Below, piece by piece: positions 1 through 10,839 of a DNA stretch of 64,000 bases. The notes under the pieces are model-generated. The model was not told the origin of the DNA. It was given only the letters and a program-made list of their open reading frames with translations, and did not search any database. Source of the stretch: Haemaphysalis longicornis (Eukaryota; Arthropoda; Arachnida; Ixodida; Ixodidae); contig CM023449.1 in NCBI GenBank assembly GCA_013339765.2, forward strand, positions 223,829,992 to 223,893,991, given 5' to 3'. The stretch's first letter is position 1, and each line of letters opens with the position of its first letter. The translations under genes and the position numbers were made by a program.

Positions 1-231
1 TTGTTCACTTTATTCCCTGATTTTTAATTTTTGAAAAGCGAAGAATGCGTTTACCGCACCTGGCAGCGAGAAAACGCGATTCGCGTGCATTTTTTGACCG
101 TAATAGTACGCATCAGCGCAATGCACTGCCCGTAACAATAGAACAAAAAGGGGAAGAAAAAAAAAAGGACAGAAGCGGGGGATAACCATTCTTTTTTTTT
201 TTTTTTCCCACTCTCCCTGTCGCCCGCTGAC
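1..231. other. AT-rich leader, no gene
   Basis: This stretch contains homopolymer A and T runs near 148-165 and 190-206 and no convincing reading frame or element end. The short ORFs that cross it are interrupted by the homopolymers and look like chance. Confidence 0.6.
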
Positions 232-552
232 AGGTGACGGCACTTGGCTACGTCAAACACGCGTTTGTATGACGTCTGTCTAACTATCGCCTCTCTGATT
301 TCTCTTCGGTATGTCTCGCTGAGGTTGGGGCCCTCGGGAACGCTGAAAATTCTCGTAACCATTTTCCTTTTTTTTTACAATGTTCGGACTGCTGACAAAA
401 CAGGCGCGCTGCGAGCTATACAGGCGTATAATATAGATGACCGAGACGTCGAACGACGTCACGGTTTAGAAATATTACGACAGTTGTCACAGTGGCGTTC
501 AACCTGGCGTTATACTTCTTGCTGTCACGCAACTACAACGTCAGTTCAGGCG
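232..552. repeat. Dispersed repeat family A, copy 1
   Basis: About 321 bp that recur almost unchanged, in the same orientation, at 18423-18747. Both copies begin aggtgacggcacttgg and end cagttcaggcg, and flanking similarity stops sharply at both ends, as expected of a mobile or segmentally copied unit. No terminal inverted repeat is visible. The minus strand of this copy is open for roughly 45 codons (motifs RIFSVPEGPN and FDVAKCRHL), but a length change in the other copy breaks that frame. The class is unknown. It could be a fragment of a larger transposon or an exon-derived repeat. Confidence 0.75.
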
Positions 553-2603
553 AAGGGGGCGGGGACTCGTCAAACGACGGACGCAGCGCATACTGCCGCG
601 GTTTAAGCCATGCACTATGACGTTACCACGGCGGCCCGCTAACGTAACACGTTGACCTACATCATCATAAAACAAGTTTGTACGGGAGAACAAGACAAGA
701 GTGAGAAAAAGTTCACACTGCGCCGCAGTGAAAGGGTATGGACTGCTCATCGCATTCCTCTAGACTAGTACAGTTATAGGCATCCCATCTCGACTGATAT
801 CACCCGTCAATAGTTCGAATTCCCTTCTCCTTACACCCGACTCGGACACCCTGAGGGCGCGTCGAAATTTTTTCACACTCCGCGGGCCTTTTTGTAATTC
901 GTCTCAATCAGGTGCACAGCTTCCGCGGCTGCCAACCCAACTCACGAGCAGGCACAGCGTTCCGCCAATCCGGTCAACTCGCACAACTCCGTCCGGGGCG
1001 ATAGCTCAGTTGATGGTGGCGGCCCCTTTGTAGCGGGGGGACATCCCTGGTGGCAAATAATCACCCTGGCGTCCTAGCCTCTTGCGTTTATGGTTGCCAG
1101 CAGCCGATTTTATCGCCCTGCCGCCATGTATCAATGCCACCCGCAGTCCGTGTGCTAGGTGGGCGTGGTGACTTCCAAAAGTGGCCTGCTTTGCTAAACC
1201 AACGCGAAGTTCCCGCTGTAAGGAATAGTTCCGGGAACCTTGATCCCCTGCGCCAGTAAGGTGGTGGCAGCGTTCTACTGTGGCCAAATATCGTTGCAAG
1301 CATAATTCGCTCCCGCCCGGTCGAAAACTTCGTCGAGTCGGTCCGTGTTAGATGTGCTACGAATCGGACACGCCGCTATGCTGCGAGCTTCGTGCAGCGC
1401 TTTTGTGCTTTGTGGTAGAGCCCCACTACGTGCGCCTTCCGAGTGGGCGCCTCTCTCTGTCTGTGTGATTCAAACTCCGGTGGTGGCAGACAACGCCTGC
1501 AGAGACTTTTACGAAGGACGCGGACACCGTTGCGGAGACCTCCTCTCTCCCCTCTCTCGGACTCAGCGTGAGCCACTGCTACCGACCCCTCACGAACTCT
1601 TGAAAGAGCGTTGCGTGTGTCTGTACCATGTCGCGCCTTGCGCAAAAACCAGAGGGAACGCTTGTTTGACCGTTAGCGCTTTGGGCATAAATAAGAGCTT
1701 CCCAAAGCGCAGAAGTTCGTTCCTGTTGGAGCAGTGAATCAATGCTGTCACTCTGCTCGAGTCCTCCTCGCCCTTGTCTTCCTTCGGCTCATCTCTCGCC
1801 ATGCAGTAAACAAGCTAAGTTTGCCTTCGGCTTCTTGGCGCCATCTTCAAGGCAGCGACATTGGCTGGCCGCTCGCTTCACCGCGCTACCACACCCATGA
1901 CGGAGGCGACGGAGCTCGGCTCGGGGACGACTGACTGCCCGAATGCAACAGGTGAAAGAGGCGCTGCCACAGTGCTCGGCCCGGAATCGGGGACAGAAAA
2001 CAGGCTGCCTGACAGGAACACTTCTGCCCCCGCATCCCTCTCCCGTTTTGGGACGCAAAGCAGTAAGCGACAGCACTCGGCAATCAGCAGTCGCTTGCCC
2101 GGGACGGGTTGCAGTGGAGAGCGCCGGGAGTGTGTAGGGGAGTCGGACGGAGATGCAGACCCCCAACGACTCCACCTGCTCGCGGACGGTCGGGGTTTCG
2201 ACCCAAGGGAGACTGCAGCACGCCAGGCCTGGCTGTTTCAATGTTTTACGCCTCAACGAAACTGGCTTGCACCGAAAAGCCATCAAAGTGTACCACGTCA
2301 CCGAATAAGTCTCCACCCCCTTTTCGTACTCTTGCCTTTCCTCCTCAAGCTGGCCTGTTTCTTAACCACAGAGGCATTCACGCGCTTGCGCAGGCCGGCA
2401 AGAACAATGTGATTTTTCCCGCCGGAAAGCCGCTCGGACCACCTTCGTTCTCTTCTGCATTCCTTTCCCCCCTCACAAATCCCCACTGCACGCTGGCGAG
2501 TTCAAAATTGAGCCGAGCCCTGCGATGCACCTAGATAGGTGACCCCGAAGACGTTGAAGAGCGCGCCACGTGCGAGCGCTTCTTCGCGACTTTGAGCGAA
2601 AGC
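553..2603. other. No supportable gene
   Basis: Mixed-composition DNA. The longest open frames (minus 1789-2316, 175 codons; plus 1861-2412, 183 codons) overlap antiparallel in a GC-rich patch, are Arg/Ser/Cys-rich and match no family I recognise. I regard them as chance frames. A tRNA-like string gatagctcagttgatgg near 1000 lacks the rest of a tRNA. Confidence 0.5.
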
Positions 2604-2641
2604 TGCTTAAAGTCGAGCCCCTCGGGGCTCGACTTCAAGCA
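2604..2641. repeat. 38-bp near-perfect palindrome
   Basis: Two 18-bp arms (2604-2621 and 2624-2641) pair with one mismatch around a 2-bp centre. The core is aagtcgagcccc followed by ggggctcgactt. Either strand of RNA would fold into a GC-rich hairpin and the DNA could extrude a cruciform. No stop codon or polymerase III context suggests a terminator. Confidence 0.85.
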
Positions 2642-3005
2642 CCTTGGCAAAAAGTCGCCATTGGCGGCAGCCGCTGCTGCACGTGAAGAGGCGGTATGAG
2701 GAAGGAATGAAATTTGCAGCAAGCAGCAGGTTCAACGCCTTCGTCACGGCCTGCGAAGGCCACTAAATCCTTGACCTTAGGCTACACTACGCCTATAACC
2801 TCGGATCCTTTATCGGCCACCAGGGAGAACACCCAGATAGCCCCCCTTCCCAGTCACATGATTAACCCAACCCGTGACCCTGAACGTGTTGTCTTTCCAA
2901 AACACGCAGACAAGGCACCCCGCGACCAAACCATGTATCATGTTGACGTTAGCATCCATTGTCGTTTCGGCAGCCTTGTCGTACTTAACAGACACCTCGA
3001 TACTA
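2642..3005. other. No supportable gene
   Basis: Short ORFs only and no element ends recognised. It leads directly into the degraded TIR element that starts at 3006. Confidence 0.5.
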
Positions 3006-3561
3006 CAGCTGAAACTCGCTATAACGAACACTGATATAGCGAACTAAACAAACTTTGGTTGGCCACGCTTTATTCCAGTGACACTTTTTCTGTTTATAAC
3101 AAAACCGGGAACTGCGTGAGCAGCGCACCATACCGGCTATAACGAAGAAATATTTGAGGAAGGCTGACAGACTACTTCTAAAAGCTCCCGACGTCAAAAA
3201 ATGCGGAAGTGGAAAAGGCGCTTTCGTGTGAAGACTATGTGGAAAACTTGATCCTGTTCACTGCTGCGAAAAGGCGACTGACGAAGTTCACATCCTACTA
3301 CAAATAAATAGGAGCGCAGGCCTGTTTTGCACAACACACTGTGTTGTGTTCTGGTCCGTTAAGTTTGATATGTTCCGAAAAGGCGGGGAAGGATTATTTC
3401 GTTCCTAGTGGGTTCAAGAAAGCTAGCATATAGTGTTTTTGTGTTTAAGATTTCCACGCTAGCCAGATTGCCGATTTTTACCGATGCTGTTACAACGAAT
3501 ACATGTTATAACAAACTGATTTGCTGCCCCGACACAACTCTATTATAACTAGGTTCTACAG
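3006..3561. mobile_element. Degraded pogo/Tigger-like non-autonomous element
   Basis: The left end reads cagctgaaactcgctata and the right end, on the other strand, ctgtagaacctagttata. They match at about 12 of 18 positions and resemble the known Tigger/pogo end cagt-gaacctcg-tata. TA dinucleotides flank both ends (3004-3005 and 3562-3563), the target duplication of the Tc1/mariner superfamily. Repeated 'ctataacga' and 'tataacaaa' motifs lie inside both ends. The 556 bp contain no transposase frame. The divergent TIRs suggest an old copy. Confidence 0.5.
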
Positions 3562-4517
3562 TATTACCACCGAGACAACAGCAACTAACGGGCTCACTGA
3601 CTGTAGCCGACATCGAGTTCCGTTACCGCCATCACTCGTGCTATTCAATGTCCTGACAATAACTCCGATCCTTTCGATGACTGGCCTACCAGCCCTAAAT
3701 TTCGCACATTCCCACATTCTGGGTCGGAAGCGCATCCACACCAACCTTCGGCTCATCTCTTCAACACTTCCACTAATCAAAATTACGAAGTCATACTTAT
3801 TCCTGGGCTGATGGAACGTTTGGGAGCGAGCGAGTAAACACATTCGTCCGTTCGGCTCGTCTCCGGACATCCCTCGTCTTATCCAGGACACATTCTCCAG
3901 CAATTAGGTCTTCCCTCCAGACGAGACATCCGACCGTCTTATATCCAACTTCATCGAGGAAGCACGCACACTCCCGACACCATCGCGTCCTGTTCTCCAA
4001 TGTTTCCGATCCTCCTTACATTGGTGTGTATAATCCGGATATTCCAATGGACAGCGTAGCATGTCCAATGAATATGACCTGCCGTCTCCCTCTCAACACA
4101 GCTGCGCACCCCACGTGGGCCGGCATGGCTAACACTAATCGCATACATCCAGCGTGAGCTTGAAATGAGTGGTTTCGTTGAGGTGACTAACAACTCAATG
4201 TGTAAGGAAAACTAAGGTTACTCCGTTTAACCCACTCACCCAATGTTCAATTAAAAAGCGAGAACGAATAGCGGCCCGCAAACGGGCTTGGCAACAACGT
4301 TGGGCGCCGAAACACGACGGCTGAGGCGAAGGGATAGCCCCTGCCGCGTGAAATTCCTGTTACGAATACGAGTCGATAGGAAAAGGGAAGTGGTAGAGAG
4401 GGAAACGGATGAGGCGCGACAGAGGTCACGCTGGCCTCGCAAAGGTTGTCGAACTCTAGGCCGGGCTGAACGCAACCTAAATCGGGGAGTCCCCGCGACA
4501 CGTGCTCGCTATTTATT
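3562..4517. other. No supportable gene
   Basis: Ordinary intergenic or intronic sequence. The 4247-4549 minus and 4288-4644 plus ORFs are mutual shadows, and the second runs into the SINE at 4518, so neither is believed. Confidence 0.5.
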
Positions 4518-4704
4518 ACACGCTCGCACCGGTGGCTTCGTGCTGCCAAGGCCCAAGGTCGCGGGTCCGATTCCCGGCTGCGGCGGCCTTTTCGGACGCG
4601 GGCGAAGATGGCCAGGGCAACACATCGATTTCCTCCAGGACTAGGGTTCCACTCTCACTTCCGAGCTCATTAAAGTGTTTTCTATCTATCTCTCTCTCTC
4701 TCTC
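4518..4704 (+). mobile_element. tRNA-headed SINE with LINE-like 3' tail
   Basis: The 5' part has an A-box-like string tggcttcgtgc (4533-4543) and a B box ggtccgattcc (4564-4574; consensus GGTTCRANNCC), 20 bp apart, as in an internal RNA polymerase III promoter derived from a tRNA. The 3' part (4638-4704) reads ggactagggttccactctca, then gagctcattaaa, and ends in a (TC)n run. That tail is almost the same as the 3' end of the LINE relic at 49933-49992 on the minus strand. Shared tails are how SINEs borrow the reverse transcriptase of a partner LINE. No target-site duplication was found, so the exact ends are approximate. Confidence 0.8.
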
Positions 4705-4859
4705 GTTTATGGTGGCAAAGAATTCACAAAGAGAGGCTGAGATTGCGGCGCACGCTTGCGATCTCAAAATGGCCTAAATTACTCCGCAAGCTCTTCCACA
4801 ACGGCGGGCCTCTTAAGCCGAAGCGTAGCCGGTACTAGGGGTAGCGAGGTTTCAACAAA
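4705..4859. other. Short spacer, no gene
   Basis: Transition from the SINE tail into the GC-rich island. No motif seen. Confidence 0.5.
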
Positions 4860-6870
4860 AATGTCCGTTTATCCGGGAAGCGCCTCTAAGAAGGCGACAA
4901 GCACGGGCCGCCGCCCGCAGCAACAGCAGCAGCGAGGGGAAGGGCGGGGACTGCTCAGCTGCTGCGCCCTTTCGCTCCCCGGCCAAGGCCGTCTCGGCGG
5001 CGGCGCCGATAAGGGCCGCCGGCGCGCTCGGCCCCGAGGCCGGCCCGCTCGTAAAATGGGGAGCCGCCGCCCGGTAGCAACCCCCGCCCACGCACGCCGC
5101 CGCGACATTGTTGCGAACGGGCCCCCTTATCTGGCGGTTGCACAACCACGGGGCGCCGCCGACCGGGGCAGCGTCCACTACGCAACAGCGGCACGAGCGC
5201 CGCTACAGGGGGATCGTCGGAGAGAAAGGCACGCCCGGAGCCGAGACCGCCGTTCCGCACTCGTCACGCCCGCACGCGTCCCCCGCCAGGTACGGGAACA
5301 CGCTACGCGCCGGAGAGGTGCGCGACAAGACGCCAGGGCGGACAGCTGAGCCCTTTCCGGCGGCTTCTTAGCTCTAGGGGGGCATCCGGCGGGTTCGCCT
5401 CGGGCGCGGGTCGTTGAACACGACAGACGTGCACCCCGAGCAGCCAGCAGCATCTGGGCGACGGCGATCGCGTAACAGCCAGCGGCGGCAGGAGCGGAGC
5501 GCGGCCGCCGCCAGCCATGGCCGACGTCGCGCGGCGGCCAACGCACGCGGCGGTGGCGCCCGCGCTCGGCGGTGCTCGCAAGCTGGCGGCGGCGACGACG
5601 ACGCCCGTGCTGCCATGCAAACAGAGGACGTAGACACGGGGAGGATGGGGAGAGGGAGGGGGGCCAGGAGGAAAAGCAAGCCGGCGGCGGCGGCGGCGTC
5701 CGAACAATCTGGCCGGCCAGGGTACTCACGCTTGACGCGGATGCTGTCCAGGTGGAAGAGCTGGCTGGCCTTGTTCCAGTCGGACTGCTTGGCGAGCAGG
5801 ACGGGGTCGTCCGGAGTGTCCATCCCCGCTGCCGCTGCGCCGTCACTGCGGGCCACCACCATGGAGACAACGGGGGGGCACCATTCAGCGCGGGGGGCCC
5901 CCCGACACAGCACAGCACCACACCGCCGGCACACAACCACACAGCACGGCGCTCGATCGCCGCCACCAGCAGCGGTAATCCACAGCCCGCGACGCTCGTT
6001 TCACGGAACCATCCCCATCGCGGACGCCTCAATCCACCGCCGCCAGCGCTGTCCTTTCGCAGGAAACCAACACAAAGTTTCGCCGCCGCCACTCGCGACC
6101 AGGGCGCCCCTCGCGCGTCTCCCTCCCTCGCCCCGCTCTCCAACGCAGCCACAGGCGCGCACAGCAACAGCGGCGGCCCCTGGCGTCGTCTGCGATAGCG
6201 GCGCCCCATTGGCCCCAGCCCCGCCGGGCCGGCCAATCGCGCCGAGGCAGACGGCGACCCAGCCGACGACTGCGGCTGGCGCGGCCAGCGTCGGCAAGCG
6301 TCTGGCCGCCGCGTGCCGAGGAAAGTCGGCGGCCGAGGAAATGCCGCAACAACACCCCTCGGCGGTGCACTCGACGACCCGCCGACCGTCCCGGGCGCGC
6401 TTTCCAGGCTGCCCACCACGCCGATCAAAACAGAAACACGGAGGTGTTTGCCGCATAGCGCGGCGAGGCCGACGGCAGTCATGCACCTCGATCGCGCTCC
6501 GACCTAGAAACGGCGGTCGCGCCGCGAGTTTTTGAATGAACGCGAGCGCGCCGGATGCGGCCAAGTGCCGGAGCGGCGGCCGCGCCTACGCTGGCGTGTA
6601 CGCACACTACGCGCGCCAACTTCCTCCTCCAAGGCCGGCCCAAGACGGCAGGAAGGCAGCAGCGAGGGGCATCCGCCCGACCAGCGACGACAGATAAGGA
6701 GAGGAGCGACCACTCGAGCGGGCCAGCCACCCTCGAGCTGAGTGAATGAAGTCGCGGAGACAAGCCACCCCCCGCCGCCTTCTACGTCGCTGAACGAAGG
6801 AGAAGACGCGCACACCCCTTCCTGTAGAGCGCCGCCACCGCCTCTCTCCCCTCCAGCGTAAAGCATCTGG
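4860..6870 (-). promoter_or_regulatory. CpG-rich island, likely promoter of minus-strand gene
   Basis: About 2 kb of dense GC and CpG with many overlapping Arg/Ala/Pro-rich ORFs on both strands, which is typical of a GC-rich promoter and 5' UTR rather than of coding sequence. The minus-strand first exon at 5730-5823 lies inside it, so transcription probably starts between the exon and about 6.9 kb and runs leftwards. The long frames here (for example 434 codons on the minus strand at 5178-6482) arise because GC-rich DNA has few stop codons. CpG statistics were not computed. Confidence 0.6.
5730..5823 (-). CDS. First coding exon of unidentified gene
   Basis: On the minus strand an ATG in a purine-rich context (gcagcggggATGG) opens a 31-codon exon that begins MDTPDDPVLLAK and ends HLDSIRVK. 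It stops at a consensus 5' splice site, AAGC|GTGAGT, leaving one base of the next codon. The composition (acidic N-terminus, Trp, balanced hydrophobics) is unlike the Arg/Ala-rich shadow frames around it. It sits in the middle of a CpG-rich island, as first exons often do. The next exon should lie to the left, perhaps outside this window, because I found no matching acceptor with a convincing frame. I do not recognise the protein family. Confidence 0.6.
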
Positions 6871-7348
6871 AATCAATGATTTTGCGTCCTCGTTTGTTTG
6901 CCTGCTGTCGTTTCCGCGATTGACATACACGCTAGCTTCGTGGATGGATCTGCACTTCAACGTGACACCGTTCAGCTTATCTCTGGCCCCGTGCTGATTA
7001 ATCCCCAAGGAAGTATCCCGCAGCCCTCAATGCCCTTGTGTTCATACCCATCGTGGCGCGTAACATGATCTTGCCCCCCCAAAAAAATTTGTTCGTTCCC
7101 ATCCGCCAAGACACTCCCCACACACTCCCGCTGGTCCTCGCATGATCCTGCCCCGATTTCCTGGTTTCCCCGCCCTTTACTTCGTTTTTTAGTCTGAAGG
7201 CCCTTCACTGTTCCGTCACATTATCCCATTAGTACTCTCTCCCCGCCCCACCTGCTCCGGGAGGATCTTCTTGTTGACCTCAACTGATCCTGCTCCTGCC
7301 TCTCCCTGTCATCACCTCGCCGCGGATGGGCTTCTCCACAATGCTCCG
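6871..7348. other. No supportable gene
   Basis: Sequence leaving the CpG-rich island. Low-quality ORFs only. Confidence 0.5.
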
Positions 7349-7492
7349 GAACGACCGCTCAGCGTGACCAAATGTGCAAATTTGGCATTTGCGCTGTTGT
7401 CCCAGCGCAAGCTCTATTTTCAACTCTAATAGCGTGCTGGGCCTCGCGTCATTCGCCAAATTCGCACACTTGGTCACGCTGAGCGTTCGTTC
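7349..7492. repeat. 144-bp long hairpin (fold-back or miRNA-like)
   Basis: The left arm starting gaacgaccgctcagcgtgac pairs with a right arm ending at 7492 whose complement begins gaacgaacgctcagcgtgac. Pairing continues with small bulges for about 55-60 bp per arm (aatttggc and cccagc blocks also pair), leaving a loop of roughly 20 nt around 7409-7430. Possible identities are a small fold-back transposon or a precursor of small RNAs. No target-site duplication or promoter was found. Confidence 0.65.
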
Positions 7493-9141
7493 TGCAGCGT
7501 TGTGGTGAAGCTCACCCGCGGCGATTCCTTAGAATGAACCATCGACTTCACTGCGTGAGGAATTTCCCCACTGATCGTGCTGTACAGCCCTTTGCTGAGT
7601 CCAGCGAATACGTAATGCGCGGTCGTCGCAACGTTTAACAGAACAAGCAAGTCAAATGGACGACAACGAGCAGGTCTCAAACAGCTTCCCAGGTGGACTT
7701 CGAACTTTTGCGAATACTCATCTACGATGCGCACAGACACCCCGAGAAAACAACACATCGGACGACTCTCTTGGACCCACCGGCACTATTTTCCACACTG
7801 CCACGAATAACTGGGTTATCACACGAAGAAAAGTCGCACCTGATTAACCGCTGCGGAAACAAGGGAAAGGGGTTTTTTTTCCCCTGTACGATGGAGGATT
7901 CCCGACCTATTAACAAAGTCGAGATTACAATATTGGTTGAGAGCCGTAGCATCCACCACGCTGCTTGCAACTTGTGAAATGCATATACACCGCAAGAGTA
8001 CAAGGGAAAACATGAAAGCGGAAGACACGTCGCAAGTATACAGAGTATATAGGTAATTGCTATAAAGATCAAATCATCCGCCCCCTCCCCCCCCTTTTTT
8101 TCCCCCCGTAATTCTGTAAGTTAAATCACAGCCAGAGGTCAGCCCCGCTCGCACTATGACGGGGGAAACATAATCAATGGCGACGAGACGTGGTCCCCAA
8201 AAAGAAGACGCCCAGCGTTTGCGATCAAGCCCAAAAGAGTTGTCGGCATCTATCCACACGGAAGCTAAAGTGTGCCCGACTACAGGGCTCGATTTTGAAC
8301 TGCCATTTACAGCGCTCGCAAAAAAAGAAAAAAAAAAGTACCGACAAAACAGGCAGGATAAGCGTTACGTTTTTCTTCGTGCGCTGGAGTACAGTTACGG
8401 AATACCAACTAGCCCAAGCCCTTCAAGCTTTTTTTTTTCTTTTCAATTTTTTCGGTTTCGTTTCCGGCGCCCCTGCAAGCTGACAAGTCTTTTTCCACAC
8501 CACCCAGACAAGCAAAGGGTCACGTGCTGAACAAAGTTCCCCCTTTTGAAGATGTGCCGACTTCTCAGAGCGAAGCTAGGCTGGGTCTGGTTTCGCTTAA
8601 AATTGGACCCACGAGTGTTTTGCACCCAAGTCTTTCCACAAAATCAGGACAAGCCGGCTAAACCAGGCGGCACGCGTTGCAGCGCGCCATTTCGTAGCAT
8701 TCGTATCAAACATGGGCCACATGTTGGAGACGAGCCCTGTCAGGTCGAGCAAAACCAATTCAAACCCGCCATGCACCGAGAATTGCACAGTACGGCTACG
8801 CAGGTCGCTGGATGAAAAATAAAAGGAAACATGTTTGCAATATCGATGGTCCTGCTTTGACAAAACGAGGTCTCATCAAAAATCGCAATGTTTATTACGT
8901 GCTCCTCGCTGGGCGCCGACACCATTCGCACATAAAAAGCCCGAACTCCGAAGTCGCGAATTCTGTCACCCTCAACAGAAGGATTCTATCAGCACCGTGC
9001 GCAATCCTCCGCACCACGGGTATTACTGGAGTTCGTAGAAACGCTGATGCCACGCTGCTCGTACGACTATTCAGTATGACGATGGAAACTAAAAAAAGTG
9101 CTTCACACGTACGAAATCTCGGATACAGATACTCTGAAGCC
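7493..9141. other. No supportable gene
   Basis: Intergenic or intronic sequence with poly-T or poly-A runs near 7870, 8098 and 8320. ORFs of 60-117 codons on both strands are interrupted by these runs and resemble no known protein. Confidence 0.5.
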
Positions 9142-9196
9142 CAGGGGCGTAGCCAGGAATTTTTTTCAGTGGGGGGGGGGGGGGGGGGGGGGGGGG
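9142..9196. mobile_element. Possible solitary hAT-type end followed by G-run
   Basis: The string caggggcgtagccagg followed by a G homopolymer (9171-9196) looks like the terminal repeat of a hAT element, which usually starts CAG-G and often runs into G-rich sequence. No matching right end or 8-bp duplication was found within about 1 kb, so this may be a truncated end. The 26-G run can form G-quadruplexes and its length is probably unreliable. Confidence 0.3.
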
Positions 9197-9222
9197 CGGC
9201 GCGGTCGACCAAAAGATAGGAG

Positions 9223-9264
9223 GCGGAAATATGTAGGCAAGGCTTCTTGCCTACGTATTTCCGC
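9223..9264. repeat. 19-bp hairpin
   Basis: Arms 9223-9241 (gcggaaatatgtaggcaag) and 9246-9264 pair with a single mismatch around the loop gctt. It lies just inside the putative hAT-type end at 9142 and may be a subterminal structure of that element. Confidence 0.7.
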
Positions 9265-10839
9265 GTATAAAATATCCGAGTAATAGATAAAAATATCCGA
9301 GTATTTTCGAGATAAAATAAACGTCTCGCAGCCACAGAAAAATACAAAAAAAAAATTAGCCCACCACCTCCTCGTGCGTGCAAACTATAGCCCTATGCCA
9401 CTCTATATACTTCGTTCACGCGTGGCCACCTCGAGAGACCTGTATACAGAAGACGGCTTGCGCAAGCCTTAATTCACTCGTTCATCATGCGTACGCTGAG
9501 CGTGGAAAAAAAAAATGGCCGGACAACACACTGCATGCGGAAACGAAAAGCGCAAGGCATTTCTCATAACCTGTCCATTCATTCAATAATGTATCATCCG
9601 GACCGGGCAAACGTTTCTCTACGAAACTGCGGCACAGTGAAATCATCGGGTTGGCAAGCCCGCAAAGAAATTAAATTAACTCGCACTGCTCTTACACTGA
9701 CGTCCCGCGGCAGACTTCATATTTCCGGACGGTATACGTTTAACAAGCACCACTTTTTCTTTGCGAAATTTGGTTGCAGAGCGAATAGTTGGACAATTTT
9801 GATCAACCGCGCCCATTTGCTTTTCTTAGCACTCCAGCGTTCGTCTGGCGTTGTCTTGGGCACCTTAGCCGACAAGAAGCCGTTTGTAAGCGTCCCTTCC
9901 AAGTGCCGACGGGGTTCAATAAAAGCGGCGAAATCGGAGAATGGAGGGTAAAGGGGCACAAAGGTGTGAACCGCTCCCGTTAGCGCTACAAGGAAAACAT
10001 TCCCTTCCCCTCTAATTTGGCGATCTATAAGAATTCCTTCACTATAGCGCGCACTCGGCTCCAAATTCCGAATTCTCCGCTGCACGTTCGTTTATTAACA
10101 CGTTCTGCACGGTGACCACTGTTTTTTTCACCCACCAGCACGCCTCGTTCCTACACGTCAGGGGACGAAATGCCTTTTGAAGTGCTACAGGACCGACGCA
10201 TTTCCGCGCAAATTTTGGTGACTCCAAGGGTGAAACCATCCCCCGAAATAGAATGTTGCCTTCACCCGTGCCGTGGACATTCTTTTGTTGTTGTTATTAC
10301 AATGCAATATCGTTCAAAAATGTGACATCTGATTCCTACAACCACATTTCGCAGAACAACCGAATCCACTACGCTAGCATCATTCCGTGACTGTAACAAC
10401 GGTCGTAAGTATTCAGCGACGCGGAACCGAAGCGTGTGCTGCTGCACTTAGAGATCACAGCCTCTGGCAGACTTCATTTTCGGACAGCCACTGAGACTGA
10501 ATAACCCGACGCTGTATTTATTCCAACAGGAACGAGTGCCTTTCCACCCCAACGACTATGTACAGGAGCTGTCAGAACACGGTGCACGGACTGTCCACGC
10601 TTCAAAGCTTCAGGATATTGTTGTTTACAACTGCCTTTGCACACAGTAGCATTACGGGAATTTTTGCACCACACTAACAGCTCTCGAAATAAAAACAAGG
10701 GACGGTCTCCATTTGCGCTACAACGTAGCGGGCGGGTGCCTAAACACTTCGTCTTCCGCACGCCTGCCTGACCCGACTTGAGAGATGGGCCTTCGGGCGC
10801 ACAAAAACGATTTGTTTGCCGCATCGGAATTCCCGTTGG
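9265..10839. other. No supportable gene
   Basis: AT-rich sequence with only short ORFs. The largest (154 codons plus, 9487-9951; 122 codons minus, 9717-10085) overlap each other and show no motif. Confidence 0.5.

Noticed and set aside
1000..1030. tRNA-like gatagctcagttgatgg
   Set aside because: Only the D-arm side resembles a tRNA. No B box, anticodon arm or acceptor pairing follows.
5178..6482. 434-codon minus ORF in the CpG-rich island
   Set aside because: Arg/Ala/Pro/Ser-rich, overlapped by equally long frames on the other strand, and contains the true exon in a different frame. It is explained by GC content.
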